14,513 nucleotides of DNA from Candidatus Heimdallarchaeota archaeon (GCA_027364495.1 DAHXPE010000149.1:1-14513); one strand, 5' to 3'; numbered from the stretch's first letter, positions 1-6,631 are shown. Translations and numbers: made by a program. The notes: a model not told the origin generated them from the letters alone.

Positions 1-80
1 TTTATGACGCTTCAAAAGAGCTATTGATTCTGAATTTAATTGAGATAGTTTGCTGCTTATCAAATCGTTATGAAATTGAA
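1..80 (+). repeat. Repeat copy A (contiguous)
   Basis: Bases 1-39 are identical to 2655-2693. Bases 34-80 match 3026-3080 at roughly 80%, with a gap of about 9 bases. Copy A is therefore continuous, whereas the two halves of the other copy lie about 332 bp apart. The window begins inside or at the edge of this repeat, so its true left end is unknown. It lies upstream of a plus-strand gene, as does the other copy. Confidence 0.85.
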
Positions 81-135
81 GCTTACGTAAAAAATTATTT
101 AAAATTCTTTTAGTTAATAAATTTCTTTAAGTTAA

Positions 136-144
136 TATATAAAA
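136..144 (+). promoter_or_regulatory. TATA-like promoter box for the 177-659 gene
   Basis: The sequence TATATAAAA is centred about 37 bp before the ATG at 177. With the usual archaeal spacing this predicts transcription starting near 166 and a leader of about 10 nt. No Shine-Dalgarno motif precedes the ATG. Confidence 0.45.
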
Positions 145-176
145 CATAAAAAAAAAATATTTGTACTTGTCCAATA

Positions 177-659
177 ATGAGTTTAGATAAATTTATTTCA
201 GGGAAAAAACCCTCTAAAAAGAAAAAGAAGGATTCTTCAAGTTCTAAAAAACCATCTTCATCAATGAAAAAAGAACTTCAATGGAATCTTGAGAGCCAAG
301 AAGATAAATCAACTAGTAAAACTTTGAATGATAATTTGGCATCTGAAAGACCTGTTCAAAGTCTTATCATTGAGCAGACTGATGAATCAGGTCTTCCTAT
401 TAAAACATTATCAAATGGAAGTTTAGATGAATTTATTCCTATTCAAGAATTTCAAAACAAGACAAGATTAGAACTTTTTAATATCATTAAAGATTTAGTT
501 CACTCTTCTCGAAATTATTCCCGTAATAAAAACTTGATTACAAAATTATATTTAGAAAAACAAGATGAAATAGTTCCAGAAGTTCTTTCTCAGCAATTGG
601 AAATTTCCTATTATGAAATTATTTTTTTACTTGCTGAAATAAAAAATCAGATATCATAA
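177..659 (+). CDS. Small lysine-rich protein with possible C-terminal winged-helix domain
   Basis: This 160-residue protein was not recognised as a named family. Residues 9-33 are a disordered Lys/Ser stretch containing a run of five lysines. Residues 34-90 are low in hydrophobic residues and probably flexible. The last 60 residues or so look folded and helical. Their end, around EVLSQQLEISYYEIIFLLAE, has the rhythm of a helix-turn-helix seen in archaeal winged-helix domains. A basic tail attached to a small helical domain would fit nucleic-acid or ribosome association, but that is inference. There is no signal peptide or membrane segment. It starts with ATG without a Shine-Dalgarno motif and stops with TAA one base before the convergent gene at 661, so the two transcripts must overlap at their 3' ends. 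Confidence 0.75.
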   Translation: MSLDKFISGKKPSKKKKKDSSSSKKPSSSMKKELQWNLESQEDKSTSKTLNDNLASERPVQSLIIEQTDESGLPIKTLSNGSLDEFIPIQEFQNKTRLELFNIIKDLVHSSRNYSRNKNLITKLYLEKQDEIVPEVLSQQLEISYYEIIFLLAEIKNQIS

Positions 660-660
660 A

Positions 661-1962
661 TTAAGTACTACTCTCATCTGAATCTGTTAATAAAGAGAGG
701 GTTTCTATATATGTCTCTATTTGTTTCAATCCATCTTTGCAACTTTGAATCAAAGGAGCGTTATCCATCTCCCGAGTGCTCACTAGAACTGCCTTCAGAC
801 TTTTTTGAGCAATGTTTATTGATTTAAGAGCTGTCTTATAATCTTCTTTATCATAAGATATTAGACCAGTACTGAAGAGCTTCATCCCATCAAAATATGC
901 TGATTGGATGGTAAATAAATCCACTAATTCTGTATTTCCAAGTTGTTTGACTAATCTTATTAGTTTTTGCATCAATTCAGATGCTTTTTGAAATAATGAG
1001 GCAGCTTCGTTATTTTTGTCATTTGCAAGTTCTCTTTTGGCATCGTTTTCTAAAGCTGTAACTCTAAACATCATGCTCTGGAGGTTAAATTCTGTTTTAT
1101 TCTCAAATTTTGAAATTGAGTCATAAATTTTTTCCCCATACCAGTAGAGTTTAGAAGCTTTTTCATAATCTTGATTTGCGCTTAAAATCAATCCATTTTC
1201 CCAAAAATAATCAGCTCTTTCGGTGTATTTTTGAATTGAGAGTTCTTTTATCTTAGCTATTATACCTTCAAAGTAAGCTTTAGGTATTTTTTTCTCCCCT
1301 AGAAATATTGCTTTTTGTGCCTGAATCATTGCTTGGTAATAATGGAACCTTTGTTCTGACAATGTATCGGCAATTAACGCTTTTTGCTCTTCTAGCCTAA
1401 TATAAACTTTGTAAATATTTTTTTGTGATTGTATTTTATGATAAAAGTCATCATTCTGTTCATTTACAGCAATTTCCTCTTGATATGCTTGTGCTGCTAA
1501 TTCCAAAAATTGTTTTATTATATTTCTTTCTTCTAAAGTTACATTTTTTGCTTTTTTTAGTTCTATTAACGCTTCAGCATGAGTTATTCGCGCTTGACAA
1601 TAAATAGCTCGACGACCTATTTCTCGTAATATTTCTTGGGGAACCTGCATCGTTCCTTCTTTTATCTGAGATTCAGAAATTTTTTGTGTTCTGAGAAATG
1701 ATTCAGATGCTTGGGTAAAATCATTAATACATTCTTGATGCATACCTTGCTCAAATTTTAAATCACCACTGATCATATCCATTGTACCTTGTATAAAGCC
1801 ATCAGATGTAGAATCTAGACGCTCTCTGGTTTGTCGAATGTTTTCCATGTAATTTTCAAATGATTTAAAAAATGGAGCAAGTTTTTCCGGTTGATCAACA
1901 TACCTAAGTGGAATTTTATCAACTATAATTTTGGGTAATGGAACTGCAGTTTTGGAGCTCAT
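661..1962 (-). CDS. All-helical TPR-like protein, function unknown
   Basis: This 433-residue cytosolic protein is predicted to be almost entirely alpha-helical, rich in Glu, Lys, Gln and Ala. From about residue 60 onward there are repeated helix pairs with TPR-like spacing of aromatic and small residues. Examples are the stretches around 60-95, 248-285 (containing YWYGEKIYDS), 300-345 and 355-400 (GLISYDKEDYKTALKSIN). Such solenoids usually mediate protein-protein contacts. No catalytic motif, signal peptide or membrane helix is visible. The ATG at 1962 is the first in frame. The protein converges with the lysine-rich gene with a one-base gap. Its promoter is probably the box within 2037-2064 or an AT-rich box near 2000-2012. 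The exact TPR assignment needs a profile search. Confidence 0.8.
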   Translation of the reverse strand: MSSKTAVPLPKIIVDKIPLRYVDQPEKLAPFFKSFENYMENIRQTRERLDSTSDGFIQGTMDMISGDLKFEQGMHQECINDFTQASESFLRTQKISESQIKEGTMQVPQEILREIGRRAIYCQARITHAEALIELKKAKNVTLEERNIIKQFLELAAQAYQEEIAVNEQNDDFYHKIQSQKNIYKVYIRLEEQKALIADTLSEQRFHYYQAMIQAQKAIFLGEKKIPKAYFEGIIAKIKELSIQKYTERADYFWENGLILSANQDYEKASKLYWYGEKIYDSISKFENKTEFNLQSMMFRVTALENDAKRELANDKNNEAASLFQKASELMQKLIRLVKQLGNTELVDLFTIQSAYFDGMKLFSTGLISYDKEDYKTALKSINIAQKSLKAVLVSTREMDNAPLIQSCKDGLKQIETYIETLSLLTDSDESST

Positions 1963-2036
1963 GAATGTATCAAATATTAATGAATTTGATTCTTAAAAAA
2001 TTATTTTATTTTAACTAGAAAAAAATATCACAAAGG

Positions 2037-2064
2037 TCTTCTAAAGACTTTTACTTTATAAATC
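2037..2064 (-). repeat. Left arm of a 28-bp inverted repeat; carries a TATA-like box toward 661-1962
   Basis: Read on the minus strand, this sequence matches 2369-2396 of the plus strand at 26 of 28 bases. Both arms have an AT box (TTTATAAAG here) followed by TAAAAG, one variable base and CTTTAGAAGA. The AT box lies about 94 bp before the ATG at 1962, so it could be a promoter with a long leader. Bases 2036-2048 can also fold on themselves (GTCTT-CTA-AAGAC). Confidence 0.7.
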
Positions 2065-2167
2065 CAAGAGAGAATCAATTATGATTGAAAATCAAAAAAT
2101 ATAAGGAAATTATAAAATAATTTTTTTTAAATTAAAGTAAAGACAGTATTTTTTACTATTCAGGTGT

Positions 2168-2175
2168 GGTCGACC
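2168..2175. promoter_or_regulatory. Short palindrome GGTCGACC
   Basis: A perfect 8-bp GC-rich palindrome lies in otherwise very AT-rich sequence, 15 bp before the doubtful ATG at 2190. It could be a protein-binding site. It is short enough to occur by chance. Confidence 0.2.
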
Positions 2176-2189
2176 TTTAAAAAATTAAA

Positions 2190-2375
2190 ATGAACTTAGA
2201 AAATTTTCCATTTTTAGTAATATTTGATAATCCTAAAAGGAATCTTACTGATTATAAAATTTATAGTGAATTTTTACCAATTTCTGCGAATTTTACTAAG
2301 GAATTTAAAATTAAACTTTTTTATAGAGAGGATGATGACCGCATTGTTTTTTTAAAGAGGATTCCTTTGATTTAA
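2190..2375 (+). CDS. Doubtful 61-codon ORF
   Basis: ATG to TAA encodes 61 residues, beginning MNLENFPFLVIFDNPKRN and ending in a short basic and hydrophobic segment. No family was recognised. Codon use is AT-rich like its neighbours, and composition (Phe, Lys, Asp, Ile) is compatible with a real small protein. Against it, no TATA-like box sits at the leaderless distance and there is no Shine-Dalgarno motif. Its stop codon also lies inside the right arm of the 28-bp inverted repeat. It may be a remnant or a chance ORF. Confidence 0.3.
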   Translation: MNLENFPFLVIFDNPKRNLTDYKIYSEFLPISANFTKEFKIKLFYREDDDRIVFLKRIPLI

Positions 2376-2396
2376 AAAGTAAAAGCCTTTAGAAGA
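2369..2396 (+). repeat. Right arm of the 28-bp inverted repeat; possible plus-strand promoter
   Basis: This matches the minus strand of 2037-2064 at 26 of 28 positions. Here the AT box (TTTAAAAAG) points rightward, so transcription would begin near 2400 and run toward the repeat and insertion region. No credible ORF follows, so any transcript would be non-coding or pseudogenic. Confidence 0.65.
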
Positions 2397-2654
2397 GATG
2401 ACGGTTAGTATTTTTTTGATTTTATGCATTAAAGAAGAGATTGTTTTTAATATCGATTCTTTTGTCTGGAACTTGCTTTGTAAACCGACAAACATTTAAT
2501 CAAGTTCAAATAATGGAAATGGAACAAACAATATGATTCGGAAATTATTTTATACTGGATAATGGAGAAGAATTCATTGATACAAAATTTTTCGTAACAT
2601 TCTGATTATTCACACAATTGTCTGGCGTCTTTTTTATAAATTTACTAGAAATCG
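2397..2654. other. Intergenic stretch without a convincing gene
   Basis: This is AT-rich and has no ORF longer than about 30 codons. One interrupted frame from the ATG at 2513 reads MEMEQTI, a TGA, then FGNYFILDNGEEFIDTKFF and a TGA at 2603. That resembles decayed coding sequence but is too short to assign. A small GCGTC/GACGC inverted repeat lies near the junction with repeat copy B. Confidence 0.4.
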
Positions 2655-2693
2655 TTTATGACGCTTCAAAAGAGCTATTGATTCTGAATTTAA
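2655..2693 (+). repeat. Repeat copy B, left part (39 bp identical to 1-39)
   Basis: This is a perfect 39-bp match to the first bases of the window, ending in ATTTAA. In copy A the sequence then runs straight on to TTGAGAT. Here it is interrupted, and the continuation is found again at 3026. Confidence 0.9.
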
Positions 2694-2771
2694 AGGTTCG
2701 CTTTTTTAATTTCTAAGTATAAGTGTTTGCATAATAGTTGCCATGTCCACATCGATCTGGTCTTCACATAC

Positions 2772-2808
2772 CCTTTAGCGCTCAAAGGAAAAGACAAGTC
2801 TTTTCTTT
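2772..2808 (+). ncRNA. Overlapping alternative hairpins in a locally GC-richer segment
   Basis: CCTTT (2772-2776) can pair with AAAGG (2784-2788), enclosing the palindrome AGCGCT. The same AAAGG bases also begin a longer stem, in which 2785-2795 pairs with 2798-2808 around a CAAG turn with one G-T pair. The two folds exclude one another. The surrounding 2740-2830 is clearly richer in G+C than its flanks, which in AT-rich genomes can mark structured RNA. No known RNA family was recognised, and the segment may equally be mobile-element remains. Confidence 0.2.
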
Positions 2809-2951
2809 CCACATCTTGATCATGGAAACTATTCTGAAATAAGTCTATTATTTTTAAAATTGAGAAAAACCCATTCCCTTAAAATTATTTATATGAATTA
2901 TATTAATGAATTATTAATGAATTTAGAATTGAGACCACATCTGACCGGTGA

Positions 2952-2965
2952 AACGGTTTAATGGG
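2952..2965 (+). other. Small GC-rich hairpin (ACCG-GTGAAA-CGGT)
   Basis: Four-base GC-rich arms flank a six-base loop near the right side of the candidate insertion, in otherwise AT-rich sequence. It could belong to a structured transcript or an element end. It is short and only weakly supported. Confidence 0.2.
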
Positions 2966-3025
2966 GAAATTTATTTTTGGCTGATTCATTTATAAAATAA
3001 TTTGCTTATTTATACCTTCTTATTC

Positions 3026-3080
3026 ATTTAATTGAGATTGTTTGCTACGTACCAAAGTAATCAAATGCTTATAGAATTGA
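3026..3080 (+). repeat. Repeat copy B, right part (diverged)
   Basis: ATTTAA followed by TTGAGAT matches 34-46 exactly. 3032-3048 matches 40-56 at 15 of 17, and 3060-3080 matches 59-79 at 17 of 21, with about nine extra bases between the blocks. This half is distinctly more diverged than the perfect 39-bp left half, so the two halves have different histories. Confidence 0.6.
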
Positions 3081-3211
3081 TAAAAATAATGATAAAAATA
3101 TTCAGATTTTTAAAAAGGAAAAATTTGAAATTAAATAGTGAATTGTTAATTTAACATTACATCTTCTTGACCCGTTACTAAATAAAAGGTCAATTCTATA
3201 TTTTCAAAATC

Positions 3212-3219
3212 TATATAAG
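3212..3219 (+). promoter_or_regulatory. TATA box for the aminopeptidase-like gene
   Basis: TATATAAG is centred about 27 bp before the ATG at 3243 but only about 18 bp before the ATG at 3234. At the normal archaeal spacing the transcript would begin at or near 3243. This favours a leaderless message translated from the second Met. Confidence 0.6.
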
Positions 3220-3233
3220 AAAATTATTTTAAG

Positions 3234-4391
3234 ATGATAAAAATGAGTCAAATTCCTGATTTAAATTTAGAAATATCACGGGAAGAAAAAGTCTATTATT
3301 ATAATTTAGCCGGAAAAATTGCCCACGAAGTATTTGAAGAAATTACTCCTTTGATTAAACCAGGTACTAAAGTAATTGAAATTTGTGATAAAGCCACAGA
3401 ACTTATAATTGCCAAAGGAGCTAGACCAAGTTTCCCAACTAGTGTTTCAATTAATAATATTGCCGCTTACTATTCAAGTCCTGATAATGATGAAACTGTT
3501 ATCCCTGAAGGATCAGTTGTTAAAGTTGATTTGGGAACTCATGTAAATGGGTTTGTTGCCGCTAAAGCTGATACTTTTTGTTTTAACGAAGAATACTCTT
3601 CATTAGTTGAGGCTGCACATCAATCATATAAAAATGCGATGGAATTGGTGCGTGTTGGCACTGAAACCAACATGGTTGGCGTAGCAGTCGAGGATACGAT
3701 TCGAGAATATAATTACTTACCTATTAGAGAATTAAGTGGTAATTTAGTTGATCGTTACCAATTATTTGGAAATAAAATGCTTCCAAACGTTCGTTTACCA
3801 TTCGGTAAAGCAGATTCAATAATGGAGTTGGATGAAACTTATACTTTAGAGACTTTTGCTACAACTGGATCTGGATCTGTTCATACTGATCAAAGCAGGA
3901 CTTATATTTATATGCTAAGACCAGAACGGACAATGTTACGTTCACAAGAATCACGTAAGGTTCAGCATCATATTTTTAGAGAATATTTTACCTTACCTTT
4001 TGCCGAACACTGGATAACAAGTAATCCAAATTTTCACCCCGCTCGAGTTCGTTTAACCCTTCGAGAATTGAGAAAATCAAATGGTGTAGTAGAATTTTCT
4101 GTACTTTCCGATATAAAAGAATCTTTTATCAGTCAATATCAAAATACTTTTATTGTAACTGATACTGGGTATCATGTGACAACTTTACCACCTTTCGAGT
4201 TTGAAAAACCAGAAAGTATTAAGGAAAAAAAAGAAAAAGTTGAAGAAGTAATTAAAGAAGTAACTGATGCAAAAGAGAAAGCTGAAAAAACATCAGAAGA
4301 AAAACCAGAAAACTCTGCAAAAACAGAGAAACCAGAGAAGAAAACAGCAAAAAAATCTTCTAAGAAAACCACCAAGAAAAAATCAGATTAA
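3234..4391 (+). CDS. Methionine-aminopeptidase-like pseudoenzyme with lysine-rich tail (EBP1/PA2G4-like)
   Basis: The protein has the pita-bread (peptidase M24) fold of type II methionine aminopeptidase, including FPTSVSINN, KVDLGTHVNGF (residues 97-107), ETFATTG (206-212) and the type II insertion around 240-295. Compared from memory with archaeal MetAP, only two of five metal ligands remain, D99 and E206. The second Asp is A110, the His is N170 and the final Glu is Q303. The substrate-site His residues are Y79 and F178. Aminopeptidase activity is therefore unlikely. Ordinary archaeal enzymes end near residue 317. This one continues with PPFEFEKPES, resembling the same place in eukaryotic EBP1, and then a Lys/Glu-rich tail (328-385) ending in a polybasic stretch. 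EBP1 is an inactive, ribosome-binding MetAP relative, so ribosome or RNA association is a reasonable inference. The TATA spacing favours starting at Met4 (3243). Confidence 0.9.
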   Translation: MIKMSQIPDLNLEISREEKVYYYNLAGKIAHEVFEEITPLIKPGTKVIEICDKATELIIAKGARPSFPTSVSINNIAAYYSSPDNDETVIPEGSVVKVDLGTHVNGFVAAKADTFCFNEEYSSLVEAAHQSYKNAMELVRVGTETNMVGVAVEDTIREYNYLPIRELSGNLVDRYQLFGNKMLPNVRLPFGKADSIMELDETYTLETFATTGSGSVHTDQSRTYIYMLRPERTMLRSQESRKVQHHIFREYFTLPFAEHWITSNPNFHPARVRLTLRELRKSNGVVEFSVLSDIKESFISQYQNTFIVTDTGYHVTTLPPFEFEKPESIKEKKEKVEEVIKEVTDAKEKAEKTSEEKPENSAKTEKPEKKTAKKSSKKTTKKKSD

Positions 4392-4412
4392 TTAATTTCA
4401 AAATTAAGTTAA

Positions 4413-4423
4413 TTTAATATATT
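4413..4423 (+). promoter_or_regulatory. TATA-like box for the 724-residue protein gene
   Basis: TTTAATATATT is centred 27 bp before the ATG at 4445, the spacing expected for a leaderless archaeal transcript. Confidence 0.55.
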
Positions 4424-4425
4424 CC

Positions 4426-4435
4426 TTTTTTTTTT
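4426..4435 (+). terminator. T10 tract, archaeal-type terminator
   Basis: Ten consecutive T residues follow the stop of the aminopeptidase-like gene by 35 bp. Oligo-T tracts are the main archaeal termination signal. It sits between the next gene's TATA box and its start. Confidence 0.45.
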
Positions 4436-4444
4436 GAAATTAAT

Positions 4445-6619
4445 ATGCTTCAAGATGATATAAAGAGCTTACTTTCAACTCTTATTTCAGAAGGTTCAAT
4501 TTCAGATTCATTTATTTCAAAATTTGAATCAATTGTTAAATCAATTGAACAAGTCGATACTAATAGAACAAATATACAAAGGTCGATAATTGGAATCTAT
4601 TATTTATTTATCTATCAACTTTTTTACGAAAAAAATACAAAAATACTTTCTAATGTCCAGAAAGAAATAAAATCAAATGTAGAATTGTTTAATAAAAATG
4701 AATTGCAAGATGATAAAGCTCGCAAGGTTCTAAGTGAACTTGTTAAAAATCAAATGATTTTAGAACTTGTTTTGAACAAGACTGAAAATTTTAACAATTT
4801 GTTACCTTTTGCTCAATATAAAAATACCATTGAAATCGAAAAGATGTTTAATGAACTTGAAAAAATGATTCTAGATCTTCCATCAGGTATGAAAGATCTT
4901 TTCATTAATTTCTTTAATGAAAATGAGAAAAATAGAGAAATTCTAGAGTCTTTTAACGATATCAAATTTATATCCTCAAACGAATTTTCAAATTTTCTCA
5001 TTAATACATTAAACAGTATGAATTCTAAAACCTCAATTGTTGATACATCAAACTTTAATGAATCTTTTAATAATCAAATTCAGTATTTATTTGAAAATTT
5101 CTTTCTGAAATTTAAAGAAAAGAAATTCTCTCCTATTAAATTTAATGTTAAATTAGAAAAAACATTGGCTGAGAAAAATAATGAATCTTATTTCTTTTAT
5201 GGTGACGAAATTCAGAATTTAGGAACTGATATAGATCAAAAATATATATCTCAATTAGAAATTAACTCAAAAATAAATAATTCAATTTTGAAATCTTCTG
5301 GATCAAATTTAGGACAACTTTGGGAAATGGTCGGTTCTATTGTCATGAACCCCGTAAGAATTGGTATTGGTATTGCAGAGTTCCCTTATATAGATTCAAA
5401 TACAAATAAAGCATATATATCGGTAGGAATTGAGCAGGAAGTTGATTTATCTGAATCTGATAATCTTTATCACCAAATTCAATCAATGCGAATTACAGAA
5501 ATTTCAGATAAGACGAATTCAAGAAGACAGCTGATCATTAGTGAAATAGCTCAATCTCTTGATGTGCCAATTGAGCTAGCACTTTATCCGACTATTATTG
5601 AAGAATATCTTGCCCGGAATAAGGGGATTACACTGGATTTCAAAATTCAAAAAAAGAAATTACGATCCGAATATTATGATGTTAGCAAAGTTGTTTTTGA
5701 TAAGTTAAATGGCACGATAACGATACCTGATGATTTAGAACCTATTCAGCATCAATCCTCTTTTGAAATGATTCCTTCACAAAAAAGCAATTTCACACAA
5801 AATAAAACCGTAACTTTAGCAAATGAAATTGTTGTGGGTAAAATAGCTCTAGAATTTACATTGTTGAACTCTTGGTATATTGCCGTTGCATTGGACCTTC
5901 CTAATGATATGTTATTAAATCAAATCTCCAATAAAATAAGAAAAGTCGAAGATAAAAATGAAAATAATATCTGGAAACTTCGATTTACTATTTCTAAAGT
6001 GTTAGATATTTTTGAAGCTGAATCTTTATTATTGGACAATATTTGGAAATATATTTGGCACGAAAAAATTCCTATTCTTCCCTTCGATTTGCTAATTTCA
6101 TTTATCGGATTAACCCCTTCAGGAGCTATAAACAAAGAATATATTGATAATGAATCAATACGGCTTGCAAGAGGCGTTGATATTCTTGAATTAGATTCAT
6201 TGCTACGAAATGGTCCTTTTTCTATACTTTCTGTACAAAATATAGTCATCGGAAAATTAATAAATTTTTATCAGGATCCAACGGATTCTCAGTTGTACAT
6301 TTTATATTGTACTATTAGTGAAATTGAAATTTTGAAAAAACTCAACCGAGATTATTCTCCATCTAGTTTAGCAAAATTAGGAAAACGAATTGCAAAAGCA
6401 TTGTCATTAAAAACAGAAAGATTAGAAGATGAACTTCATCCTAAACACCTATTAAGATACATTCTTTTTTATTCAATTCAATTTAATACACAAATTGATT
6501 TTTCAAACATTTTTGAAGTAATTAGTTGGATGATAACAGAATTTGATTTTAAAAAGGCTTCTGTTGAGAAAATAAAATCTATCGATTATGATAATTTGTT
6601 AATTGAGATTGAAAATTAG
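4445..6619 (+). CDS. Large unrecognised cytosolic protein (724 aa)
   Basis: No family was recognised. Residues 1-200 or so are predicted long helices rich in Asn, Lys, Glu and Ile, possibly coiled-coil. Around 290-335 there is a more beta-like, Gly-rich stretch (NPVRIGIGIAEFPY). Residues 359-435 hold a basic helical segment (SRRQLIISEIAQSLDVP) followed by LARNKGITLDF and a short strand pair, which could be a winged-helix unit. The C-terminal 250 residues are mixed alpha/beta. There is no signal peptide or membrane helix. The ATG at 4445 sits 27 bp from a TATA-like box and appears leaderless. The stop is TAG, and the DUF167 gene follows after 12 bp, so the two probably share a transcript. Because the preceding gene encodes an EBP1-like protein, a role near translation is possible, but nothing in the protein itself shows this. 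Confidence 0.85.
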   Translation: MLQDDIKSLLSTLISEGSISDSFISKFESIVKSIEQVDTNRTNIQRSIIGIYYLFIYQLFYEKNTKILSNVQKEIKSNVELFNKNELQDDKARKVLSELVKNQMILELVLNKTENFNNLLPFAQYKNTIEIEKMFNELEKMILDLPSGMKDLFINFFNENEKNREILESFNDIKFISSNEFSNFLINTLNSMNSKTSIVDTSNFNESFNNQIQYLFENFFLKFKEKKFSPIKFNVKLEKTLAEKNNESYFFYGDEIQNLGTDIDQKYISQLEINSKINNSILKSSGSNLGQLWEMVGSIVMNPVRIGIGIAEFPYIDSNTNKAYISVGIEQEVDLSESDNLYHQIQSMRITEISDKTNSRRQLIISEIAQSLDVPIELALYPTIIEEYLARNKGITLDFKIQKKKLRSEYYDVSKVVFDKLNGTITIPDDLEPIQHQSSFEMIPSQKSNFTQNKTVTLANEIVVGKIALEFTLLNSWYIAVALDLPNDMLLNQISNKIRKVEDKNENNIWKLRFTISKVLDIFEAESLLLDNIWKYIWHEKIPILPFDLLISFIGLTPSGAINKEYIDNESIRLARGVDILELDSLLRNGPFSILSVQNIVIGKLINFYQDPTDSQLYILYCTISEIEILKKLNRDYSPSSLAKLGKRIAKALSLKTERLEDELHPKHLLRYILFYSIQFNTQIDFSNIFEVISWMITEFDFKKASVEKIKSIDYDNLLIEIEN

Positions 6620-6631
6620 GGTATATAAAAC

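Larger units (their letters stand above)
2694..3031. mobile_element. Candidate 338-bp inserted segment, possibly an IS200/IS605-type derivative
   Basis: The segment interrupts repeat copy B exactly where copy A is continuous. It is preceded by ATTTAA and itself ends in ATTTAA, so only one such hexamer remains in copy A. No terminal inverted repeats were found. An imperfect palindrome with one bulged A (arms 2991-3000 and 3006-3014, loop TTTGC) lies 17 bp from the right end. Insertion next to TTTAA, lack of inverted ends and a subterminal hairpin recall IS200/IS605 elements; as I remember, IS605 of Helicobacter inserts next to TTTAA. An open frame of 41 codons from 2694 to a TGA at 2817 contains HVHIDLVFTYP. 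This faintly resembles the start of TnpA but is not proof. The alternative is a deletion in copy A. Confidence 0.3.

Noticed and set aside
2513..2605. Interrupted frame reading MEMEQTI, stop, then FGNYFILDNGEEF
   Set aside because: It is too short and interrupted to call a pseudogene. It is mentioned only as part of the gene-free stretch.
2691..2705. GGTTCG near the repeat junction as a possible tRNA T-arm
   Set aside because: No acceptor stem, anticodon arm or CCA-side pairing could be placed around it.
1..3080. CRISPR-like array
   Set aside because: The repeat occurs only twice, more than 2.6 kb apart, with no regular spacers and no cas genes.
4172..4375. 67-codon minus-strand ORF opposite the lysine-rich tail
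   Set aside because: It is a Phe/Ser-rich mirror of AAA/GAA-rich coding sequence of the aminopeptidase-like gene and has no start context of its own.
5920..6249. 109-codon minus-strand ORF inside the 724-residue protein gene
   Set aside because: It lies wholly within a long coding frame on the other strand, with Ser/Ile-rich composition typical of an antisense shadow.
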